64,000 bases of DNA, from contig NZ_JYLB01000003.1 in NCBI RefSeq assembly GCF_001042905.1, forward strand, positions 62,001-126,000, read 5' to 3'. Positions 25,677-35,065 of this stretch are shown here, piece by piece (the first letter of the stretch is position 1; each line of letters begins with the position of its first letter). Both the position numbers and the translations under genes were made by a program. This stretch comes from Pseudomonas lini (lineage in GTDB: Bacteria; Pseudomonadota; Gammaproteobacteria; Pseudomonadales; Pseudomonadaceae). The notes under the pieces were generated by a model. That model made no database searches and was not told the DNA's origin. It saw nothing but the letters and a program-made list of their open reading frames with translations.

Positions 25677-26648
25677 ATGACCGCAACTGTTCTGGTACTG
25701 GTTGAAACCATCAATGAATACCTGCCGATCCTCGAACGCCAGGGGTTTCATCTGATCCTGGCCCCGACCCCGGCCGAGCGCGCCGCCGCCATTGCCCGAC
25801 AGGGCAGTCAGATCGATGCGGTGCTGACGCGCGGTCCATTGGGCCTGCACGCCAATGAAATTGCCGCCCTGCCCAATCTCAAAATCATCTGCGTGATCGG
25901 CGCCGGCTACGAGCACGTCGACCTGCAAGCCGCCGCCGACCACGGTATCACCGTCACCAACGGGGCCGGCGTCAATGCCTCTTCCGTCGCCGACCACGCC
26001 ATGGCGTTGCTGCTGGCGCTGGTGCGCGATATTCCTCGGGCCGATGCTGCCGTGCGTCGGGGCGAGTGGCCGAAAATCATGCGCCCTTCCCTGGCGGGCA
26101 AACGCCTGGGCATCCTCGGCCTGGGTGCCGTCGGCATCGCTATCGCCAAACGTGCGGCCAACGGCTTCGACATGAGCGTGAGTTATCACAATCGTCAGCA
26201 TCGCAGCGACGTGCCCTATAGCTTCTGCTCGACACCGACCGAACTGGCGCGCCACTCGGATTTCCTGATCGTTGCCGCACCCGGCGGGCTCGGCACCCAG
26301 CACTTGATCAACAGGCAGGTACTCGACGCCTTGGGCCCCCAAGGCTTCATCGTCAACATCGCACGGGCCAGTGTGATCGTCACGGCAGACTTGATCAGCG
26401 CGCTGGAACAGCGACGGATCGCCGGTGCCGCGCTGGATGTCTTCGATAACGAACCCCAGGTGCCGGACGCCTTCAAGGGACTGGCCAACGTGATTCTGAC
26501 CCCGCATGTCGCCGGCTTGTCCCCGGAGGCCACCCAAGGCACCGTGGAACTGGTCGGCAAAAACCTGACGGCGTTTTTTTCCGGTCAACCGGTCCTGACC
26601 CCGATTGCTTTACCGCCGCCAACGGCAGCCACCCTGCACAATCACTAA
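25677..26648 (+). CDS. D-2-hydroxyacid dehydrogenase (NAD(P)-dependent)
   Basis: A 323-residue enzyme of the D-isomer-specific dehydrogenase family: catalytic-domain N-terminus, cofactor loop GILGLGAVGIAIAKRA (GxGxxG), catalytic Arg in NIARASVIV, Glu in VFDNEPQVP and His in LTPHVAGLS. It reduces 2-ketoacids such as glyoxylate or hydroxypyruvate, or the reverse; substrate not determinable. AGGAG precedes the ATG. Its stop overlaps by four bases the stop of the convergent tssA, so the T6SS operon runs directly into it. Confidence 0.9.
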   Translation: MTATVLVLVETINEYLPILERQGFHLILAPTPAERAAAIARQGSQIDAVLTRGPLGLHANEIAALPNLKIICVIGAGYEHVDLQAAADHGITVTNGAGVNASSVADHAMALLLALVRDIPRADAAVRRGEWPKIMRPSLAGKRLGILGLGAVGIAIAKRAANGFDMSVSYHNRQHRSDVPYSFCSTPTELARHSDFLIVAAPGGLGTQHLINRQVLDALGPQGFIVNIARASVIVTADLISALEQRRIAGAALDVFDNEPQVPDAFKGLANVILTPHVAGLSPEATQGTVELVGKNLTAFFSGQPVLTPIALPPPTAATLHNH

Positions 26649-27733
26649 AGGACGCCCAACAGCGTCCACAGTCGCCGGGATTCGGCATCGGCGCTGATTA
26701 GCTCCCCAAGCAGCTCGCTCAGAGGCTTGTTGCCCCACTCCACGCCCCGTTTGATCAAATAGGGAACCGGGCTGTGGGGTTCGGTGCGTGCCAGGTACTC
26801 GGCGATCAACAGCAATTGCCGGTACGCCTCCTCACGATTCGCCGGCTCACTGAACGTCTGGGGCGTCGGGGTGATGTCCGGCACGGCGGCCGGGCTCGAT
26901 GCCGCTACCGCAGGCGTTTCGACAGGCGCCGGGGTTGGTTTTCGTGGATGCATGGCGATGAACTCCTGAACCAGCGTCAACAACGCTTCGATCACATCCT
27001 GCAGCGCTTTGAACCCTGGGGCCTGATTGCCGAGATAAGCGTCGCTCCATACCTCCAGGCGTTGCAGGTGCTGCTGGCTGAGCAGCAGCGTGCCCTGGCT
27101 GCGCAACCAGAATGACAACGGGGTGGCGCGAATCTGTTCGGTGAGTTTCTTCTGTTCGTTGCGCGCGTTCTCGGCCGAGGTCTTGGCCGTTTTACTGTCG
27201 CTGGCCTGTACCTGTTGCAGCTGTAACCGACGCCAGGCATCCAGACAGAAACTATCGAATTCATTGTTGCGCGGCTCGAACAGCGGCACTCGGGTCAGCA
27301 GCACTTCAGCGTAGCGTCGAGCCAGCCATTCGAGCGGTATCACCCGCCATGACTGATCGCCGTCCTCAGCCTGGGGGTGCAGGTGCTCGGGATAGCGCTC
27401 GCATAACCCGGCCACCAGCGCCAGGCTGCCCGGCAAACCTTCGAGTCCGTCCTGATGCAACCAGGCCTCACCCAGCCAGGCGCTGAGCATCAAATCCTTG
27501 CTGCGTTCGAGCAGCAGGCTGGTGGTCAGTTTTTCCAGTTCCGGCCATTGGCCGCGCTTGATCGACGCCTGCCACACCCCCGTGGGCAAACTGGTGTCGT
27601 CCTCACGGCGCAGTTCGCGCAACCGGTCGAACTCAGGCTCATAACGCAGGTCCTGGCCACAGGGGGCCTCCAGGCTGATCGGTCCGAGCAGTTGGGTAAT
27701 CAGTTCCGGCAACGGCGTTGAAGGTTGATTCAC
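26645..27733 (-). CDS. tssA: T6SS component TssA
   Basis: A 362-residue protein with the ImpA_N domain (residues ~10-120: PISLEAPCGQDLRYEPEFDR, then LPTGVWQASIKRGQWPELEK) and a Pro/Ala-rich linker around 260-295 before the C-terminal domain (EAYRQLLLIAEYLARTEPHS, SPVPYLIKRGVEWG). TssA primes assembly of baseplate and sheath at the membrane complex or caps the sheath tip, depending on subtype. Start is GTG at 27733 overlapping the tssM TGA (GTGA), with AGGAGG upstream; this gives translational coupling at the end of the tssJKLMA operon. Confidence 0.93.
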   Translation of the reverse strand: MNQPSTPLPELITQLLGPISLEAPCGQDLRYEPEFDRLRELRREDDTSLPTGVWQASIKRGQWPELEKLTTSLLLERSKDLMLSAWLGEAWLHQDGLEGLPGSLALVAGLCERYPEHLHPQAEDGDQSWRVIPLEWLARRYAEVLLTRVPLFEPRNNEFDSFCLDAWRRLQLQQVQASDSKTAKTSAENARNEQKKLTEQIRATPLSFWLRSQGTLLLSQQHLQRLEVWSDAYLGNQAPGFKALQDVIEALLTLVQEFIAMHPRKPTPAPVETPAVAASSPAAVPDITPTPQTFSEPANREEAYRQLLLIAEYLARTEPHSPVPYLIKRGVEWGNKPLSELLGELISADAESRRLWTLLGVL

Positions 27734-30700
27734 AGGCCCTCCTTTTGGGATTCGATGTCATGGGTTTCAATGCCCGCGGTCGATCTCGTCACCATGAACG
27801 GTGAGCGTGGGGCCCGAGTTGGCAAGGGCTGAATGGACAGCGGCAATTTCGAGCCCTGGGTCATCAACGACAAGCGCACAAACATCAGGGTTTGCTCGGC
27901 GGTGGTGGTGCTGGCCTGCGTCGTCACGGGCAGGCGCAAGGTCAACGGAAAGTCCGTGTAATCCATGTTCGGCTGGCGCTGCACCGACACGTGCGAGCGC
28001 ATCAAGCGCAATAACGACCACGGACCGCTGTACTCCCAGCCGGCTTCCAGATCTCGCACCACCAGGCTCGGCTGTAACGGATCGTTGGCCGGACGCTGGT
28101 AGCCATTTCGAGCCCAACGCAAGGTCAGACGGACCGGTTGACCGACCATCCAGCGCAGGTTCGGCTGGGCCTCACCGGGGTAGCTGAGCTGTTGATTGCC
28201 GGCATTCAAGCCCCAGGCAATCACCTGATCGGCGCCGCGCTCTTCCTCTCGATCGGTGCGCCAGCGCACGTCCATCTCCAGCCCCAACACACCGCTCTTG
28301 TCGCGTACAAACATCGGGCCCAGCCAGGTGCTGGCTTGCTTCAGACGATTGAGAAAGTCTTCGGCGGCCAGGCGTTCCGGGGTCTGGCTCAGCAGTAGTC
28401 CGGCCTGTGCCACCGGCAAACGCTTGTCGATCAGTTCCAGCAGATGCTGGACTCGAGCTGGATCGGCGTCGGCGGCTTGAAGGCCATTGGCAAACGGAAA
28501 GCGCTCCGCCAGGTACTGATTGAAATAATTGGCCAGGTCGTTCCACGCTGCCGCGGCCTGTTGCTGTTGCAGGAACTGGCAGCGTTGCATGGCGGTTTGT
28601 TGCAGATCCACCGCCCGCAACGCCAGTGTTCCGCGCCCGCCAGACAGGTTGGCGGTTTGCAGAATCTGGCCACAGGACGTGGCGTCCATTTCGATGAAGT
28701 CGCGGCTCACCAACTGCTCTATCTGCGCCGGCGAACTGGCGGGGTTCTGCTCCTTGTACTTGAGCAGTTCGTCGTTGAGCGCATTGAACTGCGTCACGCG
28801 TTCATAATCCAGCGCCGAGAGGTTCTGTTGCTGGACTTTCAGCCATTCCAGCGCCGATGTGCGGCGCTCGGTGATGCCGAGCATGGTGTTGAATTGCTGC
28901 TTGAGGCTCAGTTTCAAATCCTGCACGTCGTTGGCGCCATACAGGTGCAGGCCGAGGTTCTTCGAGCCGTCCCACTGGCTGATTTCGGTACGCCCGCTGA
29001 ACAGCGGCTGGGCGACGATTTCGTCGAGGCCGCTGACGATTTCGGCCAAGGCGCGGCGGTTCAAGGCAGTTTGCAAACGCGTGGCCAGATCACTGCGACG
29101 CACCTCGATAAAGGCTTTCTGCAAGGCAATCGCCTGGGAGGCCTGCACATTGAAAACGCCGCTATGGACCTGAGCATTGTGCTCACGCAGGCTCGACAAC
29201 ATGGCCTTGACCACTGCGCCTTCGGCCGCTTGCAGCAAGGCACCGCGATACACCGGAGGAATGCGTGGCAACTCTTCGGCGGCGTAACTTTTGTAGCTGG
29301 CGAAATAGTTCAGCGCACTGTCGAGGTCGTCGCCATCAACGCCCTGCCCTTGCCCATTCGGGGCTTCGGAGCGATCCGCGTGTAAGGCGATGGCCACAAA
29401 GTCACGCTTGAACAACGCCTGTACCGCGTTGTTGAGCTGCACCACATGTTCCTGCAAGACCAGTTGCCCGCTGCCTTGCTGAATCAATAAATTATCCCGG
29501 GAGCCGGCCTGGACGATCCATTGATCGCGAAAGCTCTGCTGCAGCTTGGCCGCCTGCATTTCCAACTGTTGTTCCAGTTGCGGTCCGAGCAAGGCGCTTT
29601 TGCGCACGTTGTCCAGCAACTCGCGATAACCAGGTACCAGATCCTGCCCTTTGCCGCGGCCCCACGCCGAATTGGTCAAGCCGATCACGGTTTGCAGATC
29701 ATCGACCAGTGCTCGCAAATCTTCGAGCTCGGTGAGGGAGTTGCCACTGCCGGCTTCCAGCCGTTCCAGATGCAGCTTGAGATAACCGGCCTGGCGCACG
29801 AAATTGTCGGCCAGGAAATACTGGTCCAGCCAGCGCTCCATGAGGCCGAGGAAATTTTCCTCGATCACCGGGCGCTCGACGGTCAGATCCAGCGGTCGCA
29901 AGTCGCTGCCATCAGCATCGAACAACGCCCGGTTGTAAAAACCGGCGCGGTGCAACGTGCCAACGTTGAGGTTCAGCGACAACGCGTTGTTACTCAGCAA
30001 CACCAGATCTTCGAGGGGAGCCTTGGGGTTGTTCAGCGCCTGATTGAACCACTGGTTCTGCTGTTCCAGATTCACCGCGCGCTCCACCAGATCCTTGGCC
30101 TTGACGTAGTTTTGCCATTGGGCTGGATCTTCGCTTTCGACGTTGCCCCGGCGTTCGGTGTTGCGAATGGTCTTGAGTTGCGCCAGTTCCGCGCTCAACA
30201 GATCACGCAACGGCAGCATCAAATGGCTGTGGGCAGTCAGGCGCAACTCGCTTGCCAGCTGCGCATCCAGCGAAGAGAACCAGGAAGTCGGAAATACCAC
30301 TGAGGTGAAGCTCCAGCCCGGCGCCTTTTCCAGCACTCGCCAGAAGCTCTGGACGTTGCGCCGGGTCGACTCCAGCCGATGAGATTCATCGGTGACCGCC
30401 GCGTAGTTTTTCTGCGCCCCTTGCAGCAGCCGCGACAGTTCATGGGCCTCCTTGACCGAATCCTGCCAGACCCACAGCATGCCCGCGCCCCAGACCAACG
30501 CAACCACCAGCGCCACCCCGCCGGTCACGCGTTGCCAGCGCTGACGCAGGCGTAACAGACGCGGCACCACCTGGGCCAGACCGCGCTCGGCGACCACCCG
30601 CCGCTGCCACAATTGCCGGGCGAAGGCGCTCTGCTGCAACCCGGTGTCGTAGGCAGAGAATCCGTCGACGCTGTCTTCCGAGGGCTGATTGGCAGTGAAA

Positions 30701-31566
30701 TAAATACCGCGAAAACGCGGCGCCTCGCCTTGAGCATTGCCCTGGAAGACTGGTTCCAGCAAAGATTGCAGATGGCGCCGCATAGCTTCGAATCGTTCCG
30801 GCAAGCCATACAGCTCGCTGCTCAACTGCCCGGACAAGGCGCCGATTTCGATGATCGATTCCGCCAAGGCCCGAGTAACTTGATCCAGCGCCTGATCGCT
30901 CCATTGCGCCTGCCAGACCGCATCGGTCCCGTGGGGCGAAGACCAGCCCAATGTGCGTTCGCGAGCCTCGACCGGCAGCGCGGTGATCAATTCCTGAAAG
31001 CCCGGCAACTCTTCCATGCCGGTAATGACCACGTACACCGGCAGGCTCAGCCCGAACCGTTGCAGCAGATCGATGAAGCGTCGACGCGCCGCCAACCCGA
31101 GAGTCGTGGCTTGCTCGACGTTGCCCAGCCGGCTGACCGGCACCGTCCAGATCACTCCGTCCAGCGGACGTTGACTGCGCAAGCGCAGGATCAATCCCAG
31201 CAAGCGCCACCAACCGCCGCGTTGCAAGTGCATGCCTTCATCCGGCAAAAACAGCGCCTGAGGCACCACCAGCACCGCACCTTCAGGGTCCGACCACCAG
31301 CGACCGAACCAGGCCGGTTTGTCGGTGGGCTGCAAACGCCACTGAGTACACAACTGCGTGCCCTGGGTTTCGTTGCCGAGCATCAGCAGCCATGGAATCT
31401 GGTATCGGTCCTGGGCGCCCTGCTCCTGCTCCATGTGCCGCACCGCCAGGTAAAAACTGCGAATCGCCGCACCGCTTTGCGTGCGCAACCACCAGACCGC
31501 CACCCCGACAATCGCCAGCACCAACAGCACAGCGATGATGAGGCCGATAATCCCCAGCGTGCTCAT
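27730..31566 (-). CDS. tssM: T6SS inner-membrane component TssM (IcmF-like)
   Basis: A 1278-residue protein with N-terminal membrane segments (first near 4-28, another near 350-372, GGVALVVALVWGAGMLWVW), the cytoplasmic NTPase-like domain between them, and a large periplasmic part ending in a beta-rich TssM C-domain that contacts TssJ. Where many TssM have a Walker A loop after PWYLVIG, this one reads PWLLMLGNETQGTQLC, so the GxxxxGKT lysine is missing. It overlaps tssL and tssA by four bases each, consistent with coupled synthesis. Confidence 0.95.
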   Translation of the reverse strand: MSTLGIIGLIIAVLLVLAIVGVAVWWLRTQSGAAIRSFYLAVRHMEQEQGAQDRYQIPWLLMLGNETQGTQLCTQWRLQPTDKPAWFGRWWSDPEGAVLVVPQALFLPDEGMHLQRGGWWRLLGLILRLRSQRPLDGVIWTVPVSRLGNVEQATTLGLAARRRFIDLLQRFGLSLPVYVVITGMEELPGFQELITALPVEARERTLGWSSPHGTDAVWQAQWSDQALDQVTRALAESIIEIGALSGQLSSELYGLPERFEAMRRHLQSLLEPVFQGNAQGEAPRFRGIYFTANQPSEDSVDGFSAYDTGLQQSAFARQLWQRRVVAERGLAQVVPRLLRLRQRWQRVTGGVALVVALVWGAGMLWVWQDSVKEAHELSRLLQGAQKNYAAVTDESHRLESTRRNVQSFWRVLEKAPGWSFTSVVFPTSWFSSLDAQLASELRLTAHSHLMLPLRDLLSAELAQLKTIRNTERRGNVESEDPAQWQNYVKAKDLVERAVNLEQQNQWFNQALNNPKAPLEDLVLLSNNALSLNLNVGTLHRAGFYNRALFDADGSDLRPLDLTVERPVIEENFLGLMERWLDQYFLADNFVRQAGYLKLHLERLEAGSGNSLTELEDLRALVDDLQTVIGLTNSAWGRGKGQDLVPGYRELLDNVRKSALLGPQLEQQLEMQAAKLQQSFRDQWIVQAGSRDNLLIQQGSGQLVLQEHVVQLNNAVQALFKRDFVAIALHADRSEAPNGQGQGVDGDDLDSALNYFASYKSYAAEELPRIPPVYRGALLQAAEGAVVKAMLSSLREHNAQVHSGVFNVQASQAIALQKAFIEVRRSDLATRLQTALNRRALAEIVSGLDEIVAQPLFSGRTEISQWDGSKNLGLHLYGANDVQDLKLSLKQQFNTMLGITERRTSALEWLKVQQQNLSALDYERVTQFNALNDELLKYKEQNPASSPAQIEQLVSRDFIEMDATSCGQILQTANLSGGRGTLALRAVDLQQTAMQRCQFLQQQQAAAAWNDLANYFNQYLAERFPFANGLQAADADPARVQHLLELIDKRLPVAQAGLLLSQTPERLAAEDFLNRLKQASTWLGPMFVRDKSGVLGLEMDVRWRTDREEERGADQVIAWGLNAGNQQLSYPGEAQPNLRWMVGQPVRLTLRWARNGYQRPANDPLQPSLVVRDLEAGWEYSGPWSLLRLMRSHVSVQRQPNMDYTDFPLTLRLPVTTQASTTTAEQTLMFVRLSLMTQGSKLPLSIQPLPTRAPRSPFMVTRSTAGIETHDIESQKEGL

Positions 31567-32330
31567 GAGTCTTGCTCCGAGGCGGTCACGGAATCGGTCA
31601 TCTGCAAGACCGGTTCGAGCTCCAGACGAATGTCACGCCAGAACAACTGCCCCAGCCCGGTCAGCAGCAGGACCATGGCGAGAATCCCCAGGCCCAGGCG
31701 AAAACCGTCGGGCAACGAAAGACGCACCGGCAATTGCATCGGCGGCACCGCCGAAGGCTGTTCGAGCCGGGCACTGACGTCGGCATAATCCGCCTCGTGC
31801 TGCCAGGCAAAGGTGAACAGCGCCAGGCGCCATTTTTCATGCTGGGTCTGATTCTGTTCGCCGCGCAGGCGTCCCTGAAACCCCAGCACCAGACACTGCA
31901 AATAGACATTGGCCAGATCGCGAGTGGTGGGGATTTGCTCGTCCAGCAATTCCTTGATCGCCAGCGGTATCCGCTCACCGGCCTGACGGCTGGCGTACAG
32001 CCGCGATTCCAAAGGTTTTTCCTGCCAGGCCGATTGGCCGGGCCACGGCGTAAACAGCAAGGTTTCATCGACCAGCGCGACAAAGGCATAGACCAGCGCC
32101 TTGACTTGCTCGGTGGCGGCGTCACCGACTTTGGCGAATGCGGTTCGCCACAGTCGTTGGGAGATTTGCGTGGACAGTTCGACCACCGCATCCACCAGCG
32201 CTTCGTCTTCGCTGTCCTTGGGCAACTGGTTCCAGTCCTGGGACCATTGCTGCCAGGCCTGACGAAAAGCACTGCTCAGCGGCGCTTCGTGGAGGCCTCG
32301 TGTACCTGTCCCGACATTGCCCTCAGACAT
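31563..32330 (-). CDS. tssL: T6SS inner-membrane component TssL (DotU-like)
   Basis: A 255-residue DotU-like protein: cytoplasmic helical domain (residues ~20-195, with YAFVALVDETLLFTPWPGQS and the LYASRQAGERIPLAI region) and one C-terminal membrane anchor (LGILAMVLLLTGLGQLFW). It has no peptidoglycan-binding extension, so another protein must anchor the complex to the wall. It joins TssM and TssJ in the membrane complex and docks TssK. Strong AAGGAAGGA ribosome site; stop overlaps the tssM ATG. Confidence 0.94.
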   Translation of the reverse strand: MSEGNVGTGTRGLHEAPLSSAFRQAWQQWSQDWNQLPKDSEDEALVDAVVELSTQISQRLWRTAFAKVGDAATEQVKALVYAFVALVDETLLFTPWPGQSAWQEKPLESRLYASRQAGERIPLAIKELLDEQIPTTRDLANVYLQCLVLGFQGRLRGEQNQTQHEKWRLALFTFAWQHEADYADVSARLEQPSAVPPMQLPVRLSLPDGFRLGLGILAMVLLLTGLGQLFWRDIRLELEPVLQMTDSVTASEQDS

Positions 32331-32348
32331 ATGACGTTCCTTCCTTGA

Positions 32349-33680
32349 TCAAGCACTTTCACTCGCCTGGGCCACAAACAACACCACTTGCCATGGACTG
32401 CTGGCCAGCCTGGAAGCCGGTGCGGCAATCAGCAACGGCAACTGCCCGTCGAACCATTGGCCTTCGGCCGTCACCACAAACAACCGCGTATCGTCGCCAA
32501 CGCTGTAGGCCACTTGTTCATTGCGACTCATGGCCTGATGGGACAAACCGCTCATGCGCTGGCGACTGAGCAGTGCGATGTGCGGCTGCGACGCAATGAT
32601 CGCCCCGCGCAACCATTCGCTAGCGGCCTGCTCGCTGGCACCGTTGGGCATGCGCAAACCGATGACCAGCCGTTGGCTCGGCTGGTCATCGGGCAATTGA
32701 ATCGAGAAGGTCTGTTCACTGCGTTCGAACGCCAGGCTGCGGTAACCGGCGCGGATCAGTTCCAGGGTCTTTTCAAGCCAGTCGAGCACCGCTTCATAGC
32801 CGCGCTGCAATTCAAGAAAATCCAAAGGAGCGAACGCCGGAACACCGGCCAATGGATCGAGCGCCGACCAGGCGCCGGCCAATCCGAGCAGCAATCCATA
32901 CAGCGCCTGAGGTGTCGCCACCCGACTGTTCAGCAGGCCTTCGACTTCCGGCAGCCGCGCCCAGAGCGCCGTCAACTGACGGCGAATTTCCATCGCGTCG
33001 TCTTGATTGCCGGCCTGCTGCGCCTGACGCAAACGACCGGCGAGGAACATGCACTTCTCCCGCGCCCTGGCACACAGCCCCGCCACGCGCCGACCCACTA
33101 CCGACTCAGGCAACAGGCACGGCGTCGGCGGTGTGTAAGGCAATTGAAGAAAGCCACCGCCCTCCTTGCGAATTCTCAGCAGCGGCAGGCAGACGGAATC
33201 CGCCTTGTTCAACTGCGTACACAAACGTGGGTTCGGACGCCAGACCGTGATCGATTCGGGGTACTCGCCGCTCGTGAGGTCCGGCAACGCATCGCCGACC
33301 ACCGATTGCAATCGACCCTTGAGCGGCAGCAATTGCCCGGCGCGCCACAGCGGACTGATCGCCAGGTAAACGGTGACGGTGGCGTTGTCCGTGGCGTCGA
33401 TCGCTTCACTGACGTCGAGCTCCAGCATCGGCCCGACACCGGCCTGCAGATTGATCGGCAAACCGTCCGGCAAGGTCGCCTGTAGATTGATCAGTCGTAC
33501 CAGCCCGGCGCTCAATGCCGAGGGATCGAACTCGACGCGAGTCACGCCCCAGAACCACGGATTACAGGCCTGGGCAAAATGCGCCACCAGCGCCTCGGCC
33601 CGCAGCCCTTGCAACTGAAAATGCTGGGGCAATAACTGCATGCCCTCATGCCAGCAAACCGCGTCAGGTAGCAGACTCAT
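32349..33680 (-). CDS. tssK: T6SS baseplate component TssK
   Basis: A 443-residue protein beginning with the conserved VCWHEGMQLLPQHFQLQ segment and ending with the receptor-like C-domain that binds TssL/TssM. TssK trimers connect baseplate to the membrane complex. It starts downstream of tssJ after a 133-bp gap filled by MITE-like copy 3, and ends 18 bp before tssL. A typical family length and strong N-terminal match leave little doubt. Confidence 0.95.
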   Translation of the reverse strand: MSLLPDAVCWHEGMQLLPQHFQLQGLRAEALVAHFAQACNPWFWGVTRVEFDPSALSAGLVRLINLQATLPDGLPINLQAGVGPMLELDVSEAIDATDNATVTVYLAISPLWRAGQLLPLKGRLQSVVGDALPDLTSGEYPESITVWRPNPRLCTQLNKADSVCLPLLRIRKEGGGFLQLPYTPPTPCLLPESVVGRRVAGLCARAREKCMFLAGRLRQAQQAGNQDDAMEIRRQLTALWARLPEVEGLLNSRVATPQALYGLLLGLAGAWSALDPLAGVPAFAPLDFLELQRGYEAVLDWLEKTLELIRAGYRSLAFERSEQTFSIQLPDDQPSQRLVIGLRMPNGASEQAASEWLRGAIIASQPHIALLSRQRMSGLSHQAMSRNEQVAYSVGDDTRLFVVTAEGQWFDGQLPLLIAAPASRLASSPWQVVLFVAQASESA

Positions 33681-33708
33681 ACGATTCCCTTCGACCTCTG
33701 GTGGGGCC

Positions 33709-33812
33709 TAACTCTGTCAGTTAAGCGAGTGAACCGCTTTTGTAGGAGCCAAGTTTGCCGGCGAAGGCGCTCTCAAGGACCCCTTCGCCGGCAAGCCTGG
33801 CTCCTACAGGTG
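33709..33812. mobile_element. MITE-like element, copy 3, truncated, inside the T6SS operon
   Basis: From 33709 the sequence TAACTCTGTCAGTTAAGCGA is a worn version of the copy 1 terminus (read on its other strand), and the following REP-like hairpin (GTAGGAGCCAAGTTTGCCGG to CCGGCAAGCCTGGCTCCTAC, 33742-33809) is nearly the same. The far terminus is missing; the element stops at the tssJ stop codon. On the mRNA it forms a long stem between tssJ and tssK. Confidence 0.7.
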
Positions 33813-33813
33813 T

Positions 33814-34263
33814 TCAGTTCGGGTGATCGCTGACCAGCGTCATCTCGCGACTGTCGAACTTGAGCCAAGCGTTGCTCTGATCGTCCAGCCGTAACCGGTG
33901 TGCTCCGGGAGTGTTATAGCTGGCGAAGACTAAAAGTCCAGCCGCCCGCTGGCCCCCCAGCGGGAAGGGTTGTTTGTCGATGAATTGACCGGGCACCAGC
34001 TCCAGTCCCCAGACCGTCATCAGCTGTCGGTAGTCGCGCTGGAACTGCTCGCGTTCGGCGAACCATTGCCGGGCGGTGATGCCCGACAACTGCTTGAGCA
34101 GGTCCGCGTCGTTCACCGCAATGAAGTCCACCGCAATCGGCGTGTCATCGTTGGCGCGAGGCGCGACGTCCAGCGTCAGGTTATCGAGGTCGACACGAGG
34201 CCCGAACAACGAACACCCGGCGAGTGACAGGATTAGAACCAAAGAAAATAAACGTGCGTACAA
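33814..34263 (-). CDS. tssJ: T6SS outer-membrane lipoprotein TssJ
   Basis: A 149-residue lipoprotein with lipobox LILSLAGC, then the transthyretin-like TssJ domain (VDLDNLTLDVAPRANDDTPI, VDFIAVNDADLLKQLSGITA, FPLGGQRAAGLLVFASY). The Cys is lipidated and holds the periplasmic part of TssM at the outer membrane. The frame is open to 34356, but that extension is AT-rich and unlike a signal peptide; TTG at 34263 with AAAGGA ten bases upstream gives a compact signal (YARLFSLVLILSLAGC). First gene of the tssJKLMA operon, divergent from tssB. Confidence 0.88.
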   Translation of the reverse strand: MYARLFSLVLILSLAGCSLFGPRVDLDNLTLDVAPRANDDTPIAVDFIAVNDADLLKQLSGITARQWFAEREQFQRDYRQLMTVWGLELVPGQFIDKQPFPLGGQRAAGLLVFASYNTPGAHRLRLDDQSNAWLKFDSREMTLVSDHPN

Positions 34264-34491
34264 AATGAATTTTCCTTTTCTCGACACGGTCCAAAATTGC
34301 TTTTTGTTTGCTTTTTTATAGACCTGTTCTAGCGTCTTGGGTAGTTCGGTCGGCACGACGAATGTGGAAGGTTCGTCAAAGGAATGACAGGTCCTCTGCC
34401 CTCCCTTTCTAACCTACGGTCCAGTAAGGGAATGCGATGAAACGGGCCTCCCGATGCATTGCACCCGCCTCATGCATCGGAGTCAGCCACC
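34264..34491. promoter_or_regulatory. Divergent T6SS promoter region (tssJ / tssB)
   Basis: 228 bp separate the two T6SS operons. The half next to tssJ is unusually AT-rich for this genome (around 34280-34322, including TTTTTTATAG), while the half next to tssB is mixed with runs of C/T. Both operons must be started here. No sigma-54 TGGCAC-N5-TTGC box was found by eye. No regulatory gene (Fha, PpkA, PppA or enhancer-binding protein) is present in the locus. Confidence 0.5.
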
Positions 34492-35037
34492 ATGGCAGAA
34501 AGTACTCAGCACAAGCTCGACAGGGTTCGCCCGCCCCGGGTGCAAATCACCTACGACGTCGAAATCGGCAACGCAATCGAGAAGAAAGAATTGCCATTGG
34601 TCGTCGGCATTCTTGCCGACCTCTCCGGCAAACCTCTCGAGCCACTCCCGAAACTGAATGAACGGCGCTTCACCGAAATCGACCGCGACAACTTCAACGA
34701 AGTCCTCGCCTCGATCGGCCCACGCGCCACCTTGCAGGTCACCAACACCCTCAGCGGCGACGACAGCAAACTCAACATCGAGCTCAACTTCAAACACATC
34801 GATGACTTTGATCCGGTCAAGGTGGTCGAGCAAGTCACTCCGCTGCGGCGTCTGTTCGAAGCCCGTCAGCGTCTGCGCGATCTGCTGACCAAGCTCGACG
34901 GCAACGATGATCTGGACAAGCTGTTGCGCGACGTCATCGCCAACACCGAGGGCCTGCAAGAGATCAAGTCGGCCCGCCCGGAAACCGCCGCCGCCCCCGC
35001 AGGCGATGCAGAAGTACCGGCCGAACCGCAGGCCTGA
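34492..35037 (+). CDS. tssB: T6SS sheath small subunit TssB (VipA)
   Basis: A 181-residue protein: RVRPPRVQITYDVEIGNAIE, KELPLVVGILADLSGKP, and the Phe/Asp-rich KHIDDFDPVKVVEQVTPLRR helix that contacts TssC. With TssC it forms the contractile sheath. ATG at 34492 has CGGAG upstream, the frame before it being out of family. The C-terminal tail is Ala/Pro-rich (about 20 residues). First gene of the tssBC-hcp-tssEFGH operon, 28 bp from tssC. Confidence 0.95.
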   Translation: MAESTQHKLDRVRPPRVQITYDVEIGNAIEKKELPLVVGILADLSGKPLEPLPKLNERRFTEIDRDNFNEVLASIGPRATLQVTNTLSGDDSKLNIELNFKHIDDFDPVKVVEQVTPLRRLFEARQRLRDLLTKLDGNDDLDKLLRDVIANTEGLQEIKSARPETAAAPAGDAEVPAEPQA

Positions 35038-35065
35038 TCGTCCATCCACTTAGGGAGAATTCGCC

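Noticed and set aside
34264..34356. N-terminal extension of TssJ from the ATG at 34356
   Set aside because: It would place 31 polar residues before the lipoprotein signal, and the DNA there looks like promoter; the TTG with AAAGGA fits better.
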